From: Haladaptatus salinisoli
GTDB lineage: Archaea > Halobacteriota > Halobacteria > Halobacteriales > Haladaptataceae
Assembly (NCBI RefSeq): GCF_020614375.1
Contig: NZ_CP085327.1
Span: forward strand, 868,001-932,000
Length of the DNA: 64,000 nt
Reading direction: 5' to 3'
Shown: positions 25,312-34,789 of the stretch, in pieces
Numbering within the stretch: position 1 is the first letter of the stretch
How the letters are laid out: the number at the start of each line of letters is the position of its first letter
Translations under genes and position numbers: made by a program
The notes under the pieces: generated by a model
Told to the model about the DNA's origin: nothing
Databases searched by the model: none
What the model saw: the letters and a program-made list of their open reading frames with translations, nothing else

Positions 25312-25318
25312 CATTAAT
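25312..25318 (+). promoter_or_regulatory. TATA-like box of purL
   Basis: CATTAAT lies about 29 bases before the purL ATG. This spacing puts the transcription start at or next to the start codon, so purL is probably leaderless. Confidence 0.5.
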
Positions 25319-25323
25319 CCGCC

Positions 25324-25340
25324 CTGTCTGTACAGGACAG
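25324..25340. promoter_or_regulatory. Possible purL operator (CTGTC/GACAG dyad)
   Basis: CTGTC and GACAG are inverted arms around seven bases (TGTACAG, itself partly palindromic). The dyad ends three bases before the start codon, over the expected transcription start. A regulator bound here could block initiation. Confidence 0.35.
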
Positions 25341-25343
25341 TGA

Positions 25344-27467
25344 ATGAGCCTGTCCGAGTCCGACCGAGAGTTGGTCGTCGCCGAACTCGGCCGCGACCCG
25401 ACTCCGGCCGAGGAAGCGCTGTTCGAGAACCTCTGGAGCGAACACTGCGCGTACCGTTCGTCGCGCACGCTGCTGTCGGCGTTCGAGTCGGAGAGCGAGG
25501 ACGTGGTCGTGGGTCCCGGCGACGACGCCGCGGTCGTGGCGCTGAACGACGACACCTACATCACGATGGGCATCGAGAGTCACAATCACCCCTCCTACGT
25601 CGACCCCTACGACGGCGCGGCGACGGGCGTCGGCGGCATCGTCCGCGACACGCTCTCGATGGGGGCCTACCCCGTCGCGCTCGCCGACTGCCTCTACTTC
25701 GGCGGGTTCGACCGCGAACACTCCCGCTACCTGCTGGAAGGCGTGGTCGAAGGCATCGCCGACTACGGGAACTCCATCGGCGTTCCGACGGTGACGGGGA
25801 GCACGCAGTTCCACCCCGACTACGAGGGCAACCCCCTCGTCAACGTGGCCTGCATCGGACTGCTCCCGGCCGACCGCCTCGTCACGGCGAACGCGCGAGA
25901 GGCGGGCAACAAACTCGTCCTCGTCGGCAACGCGACCGGTCGTGACGGACTCGGCGGCGCGAGCTTCGCCAGCGAGGACCTCTCGGAGGACGCCGAGACG
26001 GAAGACCGCCCCGCGGTGCAGGTCGGCGACCCGTACACGGAGAAACTGCTCATCGAGGCGAACGAGGAACTCGTCGACGGTAACCTCGTGGAATCGGCCC
26101 GCGACCTCGGAGCCGCGGGTCTCGGCGGCGCGTCCAGCGAACTGGTCGCGAAGGGCGGTCTCGGGGCCGCCATCGACCTCGACCGCGTCCACCAGCGCGA
26201 ACCGAACATGAACGCGCTCGAAATCCTGCTCGCCGAATCGCAGGAGCGAATGTGCTACGAGGTTCGCCCGGAGAACGTCGACGCGGTGGCCGACATCGTC
26301 GAGAAGTACGACCTCGGCTGTTCGGTCATCGGCGACGTGACCGAGGGGAACTACGTCTGCACGTTCGAGGACGAGACGGTGGTGGACGTTCCCGCCGAGT
26401 TCCTCGGCGACGGCGCGCCGACGAACGACCTGCCCGCGGAGGAGCCCGAACGACCCGAGCGCGACCTGCCGGACGCCGATCTGCGCGAAGCGTTCGAAGC
26501 GGTGGTCGGGTCGCCCAACTGCGCGAGCAAGCGGTGGGTCTACCGGCAGTACGACCACGAGGTCCAGACCCGAACCGCGACCCCGCCGGGCGACGACGCG
26601 GCGGTGCTCGCCGTCAGGGACGCGGACCTCGGCCTCGCGTTCTCCGCGGGCGCGAACCCGCACTGGACGACCGTAGCGCCTTACGACGGCGCACGCGCCG
26701 TCGCGCTGGAGAACGCCACGAACCTCGCCGCGAAGGGAGCGCGACCCCTCGCGGCGGTGGACTGTCTGAACGGCGGCAACCCCGAAAAGCCGGAGGTGTA
26801 CGGCGGGTTCGAGGGAATCGTGGACGGTCTCGCGGACATGTGCAGCGCCCTCGCGGTTCCGGTCGTCGGCGGAAACGTCTCGCTCTACAACGACTCCCCG
26901 AGCGGCCCGATTCCGCCGACGCCGACGCTGGCGATGGCGGGGACGACCGCCGACTACGACGCTCCGCCCGCCGAACTCTCGGGCGACGGCACCCTGCTCC
27001 TCGTCGGGGAACCGAGCGCACCGCTCGGCGGGACGGAGTACCTCGCGCGATTCGGCGGGAGCGACCGCTTCCCCGAACTCCTCGACAACCCCAGCGAACG
27101 CGTCGCCCGCCTGCGCGAGGTCGCCACGCAGGAGGGGACGCTCGCGGTGCACGACGTGAGCGACGGCGGACTCGCGGTGACGCTGGCCGAGATGGTCTCC
27201 GAGGACGCGGGCGCGTCGGTGTCGCTCGACGGCGACGCGACCCCCGCGGAACTGCTGTTCAGCGAACTACCGGGTCGAGCGGTCGTCGAGACGACCGCCC
27301 CCGAGGACGCCTTCCGCGCGTTCGACGGCGTCGCGCCGGTCGCCGAAATCGGCGCGGCGAACGACTCCGGGGTGCTCCGAATCGAAGTCGGCGACGGGGG
27401 GCTTCGCTGCTCGGCCGATAAAATCGCGGGGCTTCGGGACGTGCTCGCGCGAGAACTGGAGCGATAG
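25344..27467 (+). CDS. purL: Phosphoribosylformylglycinamidine synthase subunit II
   Basis: PurL (707 aa) is the ATP-dependent synthase subunit of FGAM synthetase in purine synthesis. It works with PurQ and PurS, which are not in view. The family pattern is clear: [14 protein letters not shown] with the catalytic His near residue 32, GPGDDAAVV near 55, [20 protein letters not shown] near 75, and a second ATP-binding-like half beginning near 390. The length matches small-type archaeal PurL. Gene spacing and the TATA-like box support the ATG at 25344. Confidence 0.96.
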   Translation: MSLSESDRELVVAELGRDPTPAEEALFENLWSEHCAYRSSRTLLSAFESESEDVVVGPGDDAAVVALNDDTYITMGIESHNHPSYVDPYDGAATGVGGIVRDTLSMGAYPVALADCLYFGGFDREHSRYLLEGVVEGIADYGNSIGVPTVTGSTQFHPDYEGNPLVNVACIGLLPADRLVTANAREAGNKLVLVGNATGRDGLGGASFASEDLSEDAETEDRPAVQVGDPYTEKLLIEANEELVDGNLVESARDLGAAGLGGASSELVAKGGLGAAIDLDRVHQREPNMNALEILLAESQERMCYEVRPENVDAVADIVEKYDLGCSVIGDVTEGNYVCTFEDETVVDVPAEFLGDGAPTNDLPAEEPERPERDLPDADLREAFEAVVGSPNCASKRWVYRQYDHEVQTRTATPPGDDAAVLAVRDADLGLAFSAGANPHWTTVAPYDGARAVALENATNLAAKGARPLAAVDCLNGGNPEKPEVYGGFEGIVDGLADMCSALAVPVVGGNVSLYNDSPSGPIPPTPTLAMAGTTADYDAPPAELSGDGTLLLVGEPSAPLGGTEYLARFGGSDRFPELLDNPSERVARLREVATQEGTLAVHDVSDGGLAVTLAEMVSEDAGASVSLDGDATPAELLFSELPGRAVVETTAPEDAFRAFDGVAPVAEIGAANDSGVLRIEVGDGGLRCSADKIAGLRDVLARELER

Positions 27468-27478
27468 GGCGAGAGAAC

Positions 27479-27628
27479 TCAGCCGAACAACAGGAGCGGG
27501 ACGCCGAACGTGATGGCCAACCCGACGACGAGGATGACGAATCCGGTCGTCACCTGGCTCATCGTAAAGTCCTGCTGCGGTGCCGTCACTCGGTCTCTCT
27601 CTTCGGCGTCGTACTCGTGACCACTCAT
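27479..27628 (-). CDS. Small conserved-type membrane protein, 49 aa
   Basis: The 49-residue product has a charged N-terminus ([20 protein letters not shown]). One long hydrophobic helix covers about residues 26-48 ([20 protein letters not shown]). I recall similar tiny one-helix proteins in haloarchaeal genomes, but none has a known function. It is convergent with purL, 11 bases from its stop. Confidence 0.6.
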   Translation of the reverse strand: MSGHEYDAEERDRVTAPQQDFTMSQVTTGFVILVVGLAITFGVPLLLFG

Positions 27629-27680
27629 ATTCGGAGGTGTGCGTGCCCGGTACTTCGGTGTATCGGTGTTCCTGTCGAGT

Positions 27681-27726
27681 TCGAGGGTGACGCCCTCGAG
27701 AGGAACCGCCGCACGCGTAGCGGTTC
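27681..27726. repeat. Two tandem perfect hairpins upstream of hisF
   Basis: TCGAGGG/CCCTCGA (27681-27687 and 27693-27699, loop five bases) is followed after three bases by GAACCGC/GCGGTTC (27703-27709 and 27720-27726, loop ten bases). Both stems have seven perfect pairs. They lie about 105-150 bases before the hisF ATG, in a gap without another gene. Confidence 0.5.
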
Positions 27727-27830
27727 GCCCGCGCAGCCGATCGATCCATCGGCGTCGCGACCGGTTCCCCGATCACCTCTGCCACAAACCGACCCCTTTT
27801 GACGCCCGACTCCCTACCGTCTCCCAATCG

Positions 27831-28646
27831 ATGACCCTCACCAAGCGAATCGTCCCGTGCATCGACGTGGACGTGGACGAGGACGGGAACCCCGCGGTCT
27901 ACACGGGCGTCAACTTCGAAGACCTCCGGTACACCGGCGACCCGGTGGAGATGGCCCGGCGGTACAACGAGGCGGGCGCGGACGAGTTCGTCTTCCTCGA
28001 CATCACGGCCAGCGCGGAGGGGCGCGAGACGATGCTCGGCGTGGTCTCCGCGGTGGCGGACGAAGTGTTCATCCCGCTCACCGTCGGGGGCGGCATTCGC
28101 ACGCGCGAAGACATCAAGGAGACGCTCCGCGCCGGGGCGGACAAGGTCTCCATCAACACCGCCGCGCTGGAGCGCCCTGAACTCGTCACCGAGGGCGCGG
28201 AGGCGTTCGGCAACCAGTGCATCGTCATCAGCGTGGACGCCCGCAGGCGGTTCGACGAGGGGGGCGAGCACTACGCGCGGGTGGACGGCGAGTCCTGCTG
28301 GTTCGAGTGCACGGTCAAGGGCGGTCGCGAGGGAACCGGCGTGGACGTGGTCGAGTGGGCGACGGAGGCCGAGTCGCGCGGCGCGGGCGAACTGTTCGTC
28401 AACTCCATCGACGCCGACGGGACGAAGGACGGTTACGACGTTCCCCTGACGAAGGCGGTCTGCGACGCCGTCTCGACGCCGGTCATCGCCTCCTCCGGCT
28501 GCGGCGGCCCCGAAGACGCCTACGAAGTGTTCGCCGAGGCGAACGCGGACGCGGCGTTGGCGGCCTCCATCTTCCACTACGGCGAGTACTCGATTCGGGA
28601 AGTGAAGGAGTACCTCGCCGAGCGCGACGTGCCGGTTCGGCTGTAA
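27831..28646 (+). CDS. hisF: Imidazole glycerol phosphate synthase cyclase subunit
   Basis: HisF (271 aa) closes the imidazole ring in histidine synthesis using ammonia from its partner HisH. The barrel's catalytic Asp residues are in [12 protein letters not shown] near residue 11 and VISVDARRR near 130. The phosphate sites [10 protein letters not shown] near 83 and [10 protein letters not shown] near 225 are also seen. I chose the ATG at 27831 ([10 protein letters not shown]), since the family starts there. The longer open frame upstream contains the hairpins and is not conserved. hisH is elsewhere. Confidence 0.95.
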   Translation: MTLTKRIVPCIDVDVDEDGNPAVYTGVNFEDLRYTGDPVEMARRYNEAGADEFVFLDITASAEGRETMLGVVSAVADEVFIPLTVGGGIRTREDIKETLRAGADKVSINTAALERPELVTEGAEAFGNQCIVISVDARRRFDEGGEHYARVDGESCWFECTVKGGREGTGVDVVEWATEAESRGAGELFVNSIDADGTKDGYDVPLTKAVCDAVSTPVIASSGCGGPEDAYEVFAEANADAALAASIFHYGEYSIREVKEYLAERDVPVRL

Positions 28647-28683
28647 ACTCGAACCCTACCCCCGACCGCTTCGCGGCCCGCCC

Positions 28684-29472
28684 TCACTCGGTCGCCCCGG
28701 TTCCGCCGACCCGCTCCGCGAGCAGCTCGCGTATCCACGTGGCGAACCCGTGGTCGTGCCCCCGAGTCCACACCCCCGTCTCCTCCGTCACCTCCGGGAG
28801 GTCGCTCTCCTCGACGCCGCTGGCGAGAACCGAGTGGTGGTCGACCAGCGCCAACTGTCCCGGCCACTTCTTCTCGACTCGGGTCGTCCGCTCCAGCTTT
28901 TCCGTGACCGCAACGTGCGCGTTCGGTACGGCTTCCTCGATGCGTTCCTTCACCGACTCCGACGGTACCTCCACGGTGACGGCGACGCCGCGGTCGGTGG
29001 CGGCCGCCAGTCGGTCGAGCACCCGGTCTCTGAGCACCGTCTCGTCGGCGACGATGAACGCGACGCTGACCTCCGCGTCGTCAAGCAGCGCCATCACCCT
29101 GTTGGTGACGTGTTCAGCGTCCGCGACCGCCCACACCCCCTCGTCCTCCCGTATCTCAGCCGATTCCACCGCGTCGAGCGCGGTGTCCGCCGCCTCGATG
29201 TTGGTGCGGTAGTTTCGTCGGAGCACGTCGAACGCCTCGTCCTTGGGAACCGCCCTGTACTCACGCGGGTCCGACTCCTGGACGTCCACCAGCCCCCGCT
29301 GGTGGAGGCGCTCGACCGTGTCGTAGACGCGCGACCGGGGTACCTCGGAGAGTTGGCTGACGTCCTTCGCGGTTGCCTTGGTGACGCGAGTGAGCGCGGC
29401 GAAACACTTCGCTTCGTACTCGGTTAAACCCAAGTTTTCCAACGCGCTGACCGCCTCGCTCTCACTAGTCAT
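28684..29472 (-). CDS. TrmB-family transcriptional regulator
   Basis: The 262-residue protein has an N-terminal TrmB winged helix (LGLTEYEAKCFAALTRVTKA, then SEVPRSRVYDTVERLHQRGL near residue 45). A central PLD-like regulatory domain follows (about 120-250). TrmB proteins bind sugars or other ligands and regulate metabolic genes in archaea. I chose the start MTSESEAVSALENLGL at 29472. A longer open frame upstream overlaps the next gene and is a shadow. The target genes are unknown. Confidence 0.85.
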   Translation of the reverse strand: MTSESEAVSALENLGLTEYEAKCFAALTRVTKATAKDVSQLSEVPRSRVYDTVERLHQRGLVDVQESDPREYRAVPKDEAFDVLRRNYRTNIEAADTALDAVESAEIREDEGVWAVADAEHVTNRVMALLDDAEVSVAFIVADETVLRDRVLDRLAAATDRGVAVTVEVPSESVKERIEEAVPNAHVAVTEKLERTTRVEKKWPGQLALVDHHSVLASGVEESDLPEVTEETGVWTRGHDHGFATWIRELLAERVGGTGATE

Positions 29473-29513
29473 GGGGCGAGTAGCGGGGCGACGAATAAAC
29501 CCGTATCGGCGGA

Positions 29514-29870
29514 CTATCGCTGCGGTTCGACCAGGCGGAGGAGCGCCCGAACTCGTCCGTCGTTCGCCGACATCGAGACCGAATCCCGCTTTTGGTCGTA
29601 CTCGACGATGTTCGCTTCGGCCAGTTTCGGGACGTGTTTGTGATAGAGCGAGAGGTAGGTTCGCTTCACCTCCTCGGCCGGAACGTCCGACAAATGGGAC
29701 TCGTGTTCCCGCACCGCAACCTCGTCCGCCAGGTCGGCCAGCGCGATGGGCGAGTCGTGCGCTTCGATACACCGGAGGAGGCAACGACGGCGTCGGTTCG
29801 CGACGATGTCGAACTGCGCGTCGAGGGGTAGCGTTTCTTCGACCGTTCGAACGTCGCTTTCGGTATCCAT
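29514..29870 (-). CDS. Small winged-helix protein (DUF7344-like), 118 aa
   Basis: The protein is a stand-alone winged helix of the haloarchaeal type that begins LDAQFDIVANRRRRCLLRC and continues PIALADLADEVA. It ends with YLSLYHKHVPKLAEANIVEYD. It is probably a DNA-binding regulator. The ATG at 29870 lies about 25 bases after a TATA-like TTAAAC on this strand. A longer start at 29912 (MTVTLNVGG) is less likely. It shares its fold with the larger membrane-linked protein at 49393. Confidence 0.75.
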   Translation of the reverse strand: MDTESDVRTVEETLPLDAQFDIVANRRRRCLLRCIEAHDSPIALADLADEVAVREHESHLSDVPAEEVKRTYLSLYHKHVPKLAEANIVEYDQKRDSVSMSANDGRVRALLRLVEPQR

Positions 29871-29986
29871 CACCCCGCCGTACGGGCCGCCCACGTTTAA
29901 GGTGACTGTCATTACTGCCGACGTAACGCGCCGTTCACTACGGAGATGACAACGCCGAGAACCGGGGAGGACGCGGCGTCCGGCGC

Positions 29987-31003
29987 TCAAACGGAGTACG
30001 TCTCGTAGAGCGCGGCCACCCCGCCGATAGCGAGGACGAACCAGTAACTGGCCACCCGGTAGACGAGCGCGATGGCGGCCGCGGTGTCGGCCGTCACCGA
30101 CGCGAGGGCGACGAGGAGCGCCACGATGGCGACTTCGACGCCGCCGAGACCGCCGGGGGTGGGGACGATTCCGGCGACGGTGCTCGCCGGGACGACGAAC
30201 AGGACGACGACGGGGTTGAGGCGGACGCCGAACGTCAACCCCGCCACGTACAGCGGCAGCGCGAAGAACACCCATCCCACGTAGGCGTACGGGAGCGTCC
30301 GCTTGACGGCGGTCGGATGGGTTCGTATCTCGTCGATTCCGAGGAAGAACTCCCGAATCCGCTCGCGGACCGACTCCGTATCGACGCGCGAGGTGCGAGC
30401 GGCGAGCGGTTCGAGGAGGCGGGTGACGACTCGCTCGACGAAGCCTCGCTTCCGCCAGCCCGCGTACGCGACCGCCGGGACGACGACCGCCAGTCCGGCC
30501 AGTCCGGCGACGAGGAGGTTCGCCCGCCCGGAGATGTCGGTTCGGAACGCGAGCGCGACTCCCCCGACGGTGGCGAAGGTGAAGAAGGGAACGAGGTTCA
30601 GGAGGTCGGCGGCGACGACGCCCGCGAGGCTCTCCTGATAGGTGGCGCGCTCGTCCGACGACAGGACGAGCGCGATGAACGGACCCCCGCCGGCCTTGCC
30701 GAACGGGGTCGCGTAGTCGGCGAACGTCGCCGCGAAGTAGGTGACGACGAGCGACCGAAACGGAATCCGCACGTCGACGGCCGAGAGGACGATGTCCCAC
30801 GCCCTCGACCAGAAGACGAGGCTGACGACGCTCGACGCGCAGGCGACGGCCACCCACCGCCAGTCGGCCTTCGCGAACGCCCGTCCTATCTCCTTCCACC
30901 CGACGACGCGACCGAACAGGTACAGGAGCAGGCCGGCGACGACGAAGCCGACGAGCACCTTCGCCACCGTGCGACGGTCGACCGCAGAATCGGTTCCTGA
31001 CAT
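29987..31003 (-). CDS. Flippase-like membrane protein (LPG synthase TM family)
   Basis: The product (338 aa) belongs to the lysylphosphatidylglycerol synthetase transmembrane family (UPF0104; AglD-type in other haloarchaea). It has about eight membrane helices. The family signature PFGKAGGGPFIAL lies near residue 95, and PTPGGLGGVEVAIVALL near 275. It lacks the cytoplasmic synthase domain of bacterial MprF. A lipid or glycan-lipid transfer role is the usual guess. It stands alone, upstream of the small winged-helix gene. Confidence 0.85.
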   Translation of the reverse strand: MSGTDSAVDRRTVAKVLVGFVVAGLLLYLFGRVVGWKEIGRAFAKADWRWVAVACASSVVSLVFWSRAWDIVLSAVDVRIPFRSLVVTYFAATFADYATPFGKAGGGPFIALVLSSDERATYQESLAGVVAADLLNLVPFFTFATVGGVALAFRTDISGRANLLVAGLAGLAVVVPAVAYAGWRKRGFVERVVTRLLEPLAARTSRVDTESVRERIREFFLGIDEIRTHPTAVKRTLPYAYVGWVFFALPLYVAGLTFGVRLNPVVVLFVVPASTVAGIVPTPGGLGGVEVAIVALLVALASVTADTAAAIALVYRVASYWFVLAIGGVAALYETYSV

Positions 31004-31098
31004 GAGTTTCCCCTCCTCGATTCGCCCGACCGCTGGGTCTCACGAGGACTAGTCCGGACCGACGGTTGTGTCTGTCGGCGGCGGAAGCGTCGAAGAGA

Positions 31099-31383
31099 TC
31101 AGGCCGCGGTCTCGAACGCCTCGCGGAAGGCGCTCGTCTTGTCCTTGATGTTCTGCGCGCCGGCTTCCAGCGCGTCGAGGGGGTCGGTGCCGGTTTCGGT
31201 TTTGAGGCTGAGTATCGGGTCGGTCTGGCCGCCGGACTGTTCGGGGTTCACGTCGTAGGTGGCCGCCGCGACGCCCTCGGTTTCGAGGAGCGCACCCTTG
31301 AGCACGTTCATGAACGTGTGGTTCTCGCCCCCGATTTCTATCTGGAGTTCGGTGTCGCTCTTCTCGATAACCCGCAGTTCCAT
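31099..31383 (-). CDS. rpoL: DNA-directed RNA polymerase subunit L (Rpo11)
   Basis: Rpo11 (94 aa) pairs with Rpo3 as the assembly platform of archaeal RNA polymerase. The pattern [31 protein letters not shown] and TYDVNPEQ is typical. I chose the ATG at 31383, as the family begins MELRVIE; an in-frame ATG at 31413 would add ten residues. Confidence 0.93.
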   Translation of the reverse strand: MELRVIEKSDTELQIEIGGENHTFMNVLKGALLETEGVAAATYDVNPEQSGGQTDPILSLKTETGTDPLDALEAGAQNIKDKTSAFREAFETAA

Positions 31384-31516
31384 GCCCACGAATTCTGCGT
31401 TGTCGCGTTTCAATCTTGCGAAGCGCGCGTTTCGCGGCGGCTCTCGCGGAACGTCGTCTCCGAACGTCGACGGGGCGAACTCGCCGGTCGGCGCTCGAAC
31501 GAAAAAGAAGCGTAGC

Positions 31517-32374
31517 TCAGATGTTCATCTCCGCGCCGAAGTACAGCACGACGACGAGGAAGATCCAGACCGCGTCCACGAAGTGCCAGTACATCGACAC
31601 CGTCGTGACCGAGAGGTGGCGCTCGGCGGAGTACTGGCCGTAGAGCGCCCGCGCGAAGACGATGCCGATGAGGACCGCGCCCATGGAGACGTGCAGACCG
31701 TGCAGTCCCGTCAGGCCGTAGAACGCGCTGTTGAACACGCCGCCCGTGAGCGTGAAGTCGTGGTGGACGATGAACTCGTAGTACTCCAGAATCTGCCCGC
31801 CGATGAACACGATGCCGAGCAGGAGCGTCGCTCCCAGTCCGGCGAGGAACCGACTGCGGTTGTTCTTCCGGAGTTCGACCTCCGCCCAGTGGAGCGTGAT
31901 GCTGCTCACTATCAGCAGGGCCGTGTTGATGAGGACGAGGTTGGTCGTCAGGTCGGGGAGGTGGCTCGTGTCCCACGTCCCGGTCCGGATGAAGAAGTAG
32001 TAGACGAACCCCGCGCCGAACGTCGCCACCTCCGACCCGAGGAACGTGATCATGCCCCAGCGGAGCGCGTTCGCGCCGGATTCGTGCGTGTCGCGGCTCC
32101 AGAAGTGCTTGACGAAGGCGTGGTACACCCAGCCGTACAACCCGGCGAGGAAGACGGCGGTGCTGGCGATGAACACCGTCGGGCCGATGGTCGGGCCGAC
32201 GAGATTGTTTCCTCCGTGTCCGAGGATGAACAGCGCGGCACCGACGTAGAATCCGGCGCCGCCGATAGCGGTGACGAAGGGCCACCACGACGCCTCGCCA
32301 AAGCCCTTCGGCCAGTCCTCGACGGCCGGGAGGTGATGGCCGTGCTCCTCTGTCGAATCGTCCGTTACCGTCAT
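31517..32374 (-). CDS. coxC: Haem-copper oxidase subunit III
   Basis: The 285-residue membrane protein has seven helices and the subunit III pattern [18 protein letters not shown] near residue 112. It ends with the family-typical [14 protein letters not shown] and [18 protein letters not shown]. It supports proton pumping by a cytochrome oxidase. The N-terminal [22 protein letters not shown] is typical of haloarchaea. Subunit I is not in the window. A perfect dyad separates the start from a TATA-like box on this strand. Confidence 0.92.
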   Translation of the reverse strand: MTVTDDSTEEHGHHLPAVEDWPKGFGEASWWPFVTAIGGAGFYVGAALFILGHGGNNLVGPTIGPTVFIASTAVFLAGLYGWVYHAFVKHFWSRDTHESGANALRWGMITFLGSEVATFGAGFVYYFFIRTGTWDTSHLPDLTTNLVLINTALLIVSSITLHWAEVELRKNNRSRFLAGLGATLLLGIVFIGGQILEYYEFIVHHDFTLTGGVFNSAFYGLTGLHGLHVSMGAVLIGIVFARALYGQYSAERHLSVTTVSMYWHFVDAVWIFLVVVLYFGAEMNI

Positions 32375-32378
32375 ACTG

Positions 32379-32393
32379 GGACGGTTACCGTCC
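32379..32393. promoter_or_regulatory. Operator-like dyad upstream of coxC
   Basis: GGACGGT and ACCGTCC are perfect 7-bp arms around one base. The dyad ends four bases before the coxC ATG and lies just downstream of the A/T-rich ACTAAAAAT (32397-32405), which reads as a TATA-like box on the minus strand. Confidence 0.5.
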
Positions 32394-32504
32394 GACCACT
32401 AAAAATGCACCCAAAAGCCTCCGCTGTCTCAAACGGTCGCGCCGCGTCGGATGAAGCGGTAGCGTCGCTGACGTATCTCGCGGTCGAAGGGAGAAAAGTC
32501 GGTC

Positions 32505-33299
32505 TCAGGCCGAACTGTTGTTTCCGCCCGAGCTGCCGTTGCCGGCCGTACTGTTGCCCGTGCCGTTGTTACCGCCCGGCTTGGGCTGGTATCCTTCCTG
32601 GTTCTGGAGCCACTGCTGGTACTCGGGTTGACTGACGACCCTGACTTTGCCCAACATGCTGGAGTGCCCCACGCCGCAGTACTCCGCGCAGTAGAGCTGA
32701 TACGTCCCTTCCTCCGTCGCTTTCGTCTTGATGACGTTGTGCTGGTTCGGAATGGCGTCCTGTTTCAACCCGAGACCGGGGACGTGGAACGCGTGAAGCC
32801 AGTCTTTCGAGGTGATGTTGAAGTAGACCGGACGGTTCTTGGGGATGACCGCGTTCGTGGAGGCCGAGACGTTGTGACCCTTGTAGTTGAACGTCCACGC
32901 GTATCGCTCGGCGACCACCTCTATCTCGACCGCGTTCTTCTCCACGTTCTGCGCCTGCTCGGGCGTCGTCGTGACGTACTCGTTCGCCATCACGCCGTAG
33001 GAGGCGTAGCCGACGAACAGCAGGACGATGGCGGTGGCGACCGTCCACGTGATTTCGAGCCGACGGTTCTCCTTCGTCGGGAGCGGGTTCTCGTTGTTGC
33101 GGAACTTCCACACGGTGTAGATGAGGATGCCCTCGACCAGCACCGTGATGGGAATCGCGGCGTACAGCAACTGGGTGTTGAGCGTCTTGATGAGGTTCTC
33201 GGTCGTCGAATCGTACCCCTGCGCGAGCGCGGGGTCCACCGCGACCGCGAGGAGGGCCGCGCCGAGCACCGAAACGAACGCTATCCGCTTCGAATCCAT
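32505..33299 (-). CDS. coxB: Haem-copper oxidase subunit II
   Basis: Subunit II (264 aa) carries the CuA centre that accepts electrons, here probably from a blue-copper protein. After a signal-like helix come two membrane helices (about residues 33-60 and 80-105). The CuA ligand motif CAEYCGVGHSSM is near residue 200, and the first CuA His is in WLHAFHVPGLGLKQD near 165. The C-terminal tail is Gly/Asn/Ser-rich and of low complexity (about 30 residues). A TATA-like box at the right distance supports leaderless start at 33299. Confidence 0.94.
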   Translation of the reverse strand: MDSKRIAFVSVLGAALLAVAVDPALAQGYDSTTENLIKTLNTQLLYAAIPITVLVEGILIYTVWKFRNNENPLPTKENRRLEITWTVATAIVLLFVGYASYGVMANEYVTTTPEQAQNVEKNAVEIEVVAERYAWTFNYKGHNVSASTNAVIPKNRPVYFNITSKDWLHAFHVPGLGLKQDAIPNQHNVIKTKATEEGTYQLYCAEYCGVGHSSMLGKVRVVSQPEYQQWLQNQEGYQPKPGGNNGTGNSTAGNGSSGGNNSSA

Positions 33300-33324
33300 A
33301 CTACCTTAGGCTTGGGAAGTACTC

Positions 33325-33333
33325 CATAAATAT
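33325..33333 (-). promoter_or_regulatory. TATA-like box of coxB
   Basis: CATAAATAT is centred about 30 bases from the coxB start codon on the minus strand. The sequence just in front of it (33301-33324) also holds a single TTAGGCT half-site without a partner. Confidence 0.5.
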
Positions 33334-33400
33334 GTGCTGTCTTCGTCCTCGGGAGAAGTCGGATGGTCTAAGTACGCGGGAAGGCAACCGTCGGACAACG

Positions 33401-34789
33401 GTGGCATCGCAGCACATCTCTTCGGACCGATTCGAACGCGCACTGACGGCGACGGCGGTCGGCGTCTACCTGCTGGTCGTCGTCGGTGCGACCACGTCGC
33501 TCACGGACGCGGCGGCCGCCTGCCCGACGTGGCCCGCGTGTAACGGTCGTTGGGTCGTCCCCTTCGACGATACGAACCTCGCCATCGCGTGGGGACACCG
33601 CGTCGTCGCGCTCGTCGTCGGCCTGCTCCTCGCCGCCACGACGCTGTTCGCGTGGCTGCGCGACTCTCGGCCGCGGGTTCGAGCGACCCTCTCGGCCGCC
33701 GCGGTGCTCTACCCGGTGCAGATCGGACTCGGCGCGCTCGCCGCGACGACGGCAACGACCGCGACGTTCGCGGCCGTCCACCTCGTCGTCGGAATGGCGA
33801 TCTTCGCGGGGTGCGTGCTCGCGCTCGCGTGGGCGCTCGAACCCGCGGAGCGCGACGGCCCGGTCGAGACGGGCATCCGGGCCTCGGACGTGCCCGCGAC
33901 TCCGGACGAGGGACGAACCCCGTCCGGACCGAAGGCGACCGCCTACGCCTACTTCCAACTGATGAAACCGCGCCTGATGTGGCTCCTCTGTCTCGTCGCG
34001 TCCGCCGGGATGGCGCTCGCGGCGGGGCCGAACCTCGAAGTGGAAACGGTCGTCGCCACGCTCGCGGGCGGCGTCCTCTCCATCGGCGCGAGCGGGACGT
34101 TCAACCACGTCCTCGAACGCGACGTCGACAGGCGGATGTCCAGAACCGCCGACCGGCCGGCGGCGACGGCGCAGATTCCGGTTCGGAACGCGGTGGCCTT
34201 CGGCGTCGCGTTGGCGATCGCCTCGATCGCCGTCTTCCTCTCGGTGAACCTCCTCGTCGCGGCGCTGGGGCTGACGGCCATCGTCTACTACAGCGTCGTC
34301 TACACCCTCCTGCTGAAGCCGAACACGGTACAGAACACGGTCATCGGCGGGTTCGCGGGGTCGCTCCCGGCGCTCATCGGCTGGGCCGCCGTCACCGACG
34401 GTTTCGGCCTGCCCGCGCTGGTGCTCGCCGGGGTCATCTTCCTCTGGACGCCGGCGCACTTCTATAACCTCGCGCTGGCGTACAAGGACGACTACGCGCG
34501 CGGGGGCTTCCCGATGATGCCGGTCGTCCGCGGCGAGGTCGAGACCCGGAAACACATCGTGCTGTGGCTGGGCGCGACGCTCCTCGCGGCGGGCGCGCTC
34601 GCCGCGGTGACGACGCTCGGCTGGCTATACGCCCTCACGACGCTCGTCTTCGGAGCCGTTTTCATCGTCGCGGTCGTCAAACTACACCACGACCGCGACG
34701 AGCGGGCGGCGTTCCGCTCGTTCCACGCCTCGAACGCCTACCTCGGGGCGCTCCTCGTCGCCATCGTCGTCGACGCACTCGCACTATGA
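33401..34789 (+). CDS. ctaB: CtaA-like/CtaB fusion: protoheme IX farnesyltransferase (haem O synthase)
   Basis: The 462-residue protein fuses two membrane modules. Residues about 10-145 form four helices resembling half of CtaA haem A synthase (AIAWGHRVVALVVGLLL, TFAAVHLVVGMAI). Residues about 180-460 are a UbiA-type prenyltransferase with NHVLERDVDRRMSRTADRP near 235 and YKDDYARGGFPMMP near 365. The latter makes haem O for the oxidase. The GTG at 33401 is chosen because a TATA-like TCTAAGTA lies about 28 bases upstream. It overlaps the next gene by four bases. Confidence 0.9.
   Translation: MASQHISSDRFERALTATAVGVYLLVVVGATTSLTDAAAACPTWPACNGRWVVPFDDTNLAIAWGHRVVALVVGLLLAATTLFAWLRDSRPRVRATLSAAAVLYPVQIGLGALAATTATTATFAAVHLVVGMAIFAGCVLALAWALEPAERDGPVETGIRASDVPATPDEGRTPSGPKATAYAYFQLMKPRLMWLLCLVASAGMALAAGPNLEVETVVATLAGGVLSIGASGTFNHVLERDVDRRMSRTADRPAATAQIPVRNAVAFGVALAIASIAVFLSVNLLVAALGLTAIVYYSVVYTLLLKPNTVQNTVIGGFAGSLPALIGWAAVTDGFGLPALVLAGVIFLWTPAHFYNLALAYKDDYARGGFPMMPVVRGEVETRKHIVLWLGATLLAAGALAAVTTLGWLYALTTLVFGAVFIVAVVKLHHDRDERAAFRSFHASNAYLGALLVAIVVDALAL

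Noticed and set aside
23500..25343. tRNA or CRISPR array within the AT-rich island
   Set aside because: No cloverleaf with anticodon arm and no regularly spaced direct repeats were found; the repeated units are only two and are inverted-repeat structures.
33305..33311. TTAGGCT half-site upstream of coxB
   Set aside because: It lacks an inverted partner, so I do not call it an iron box.
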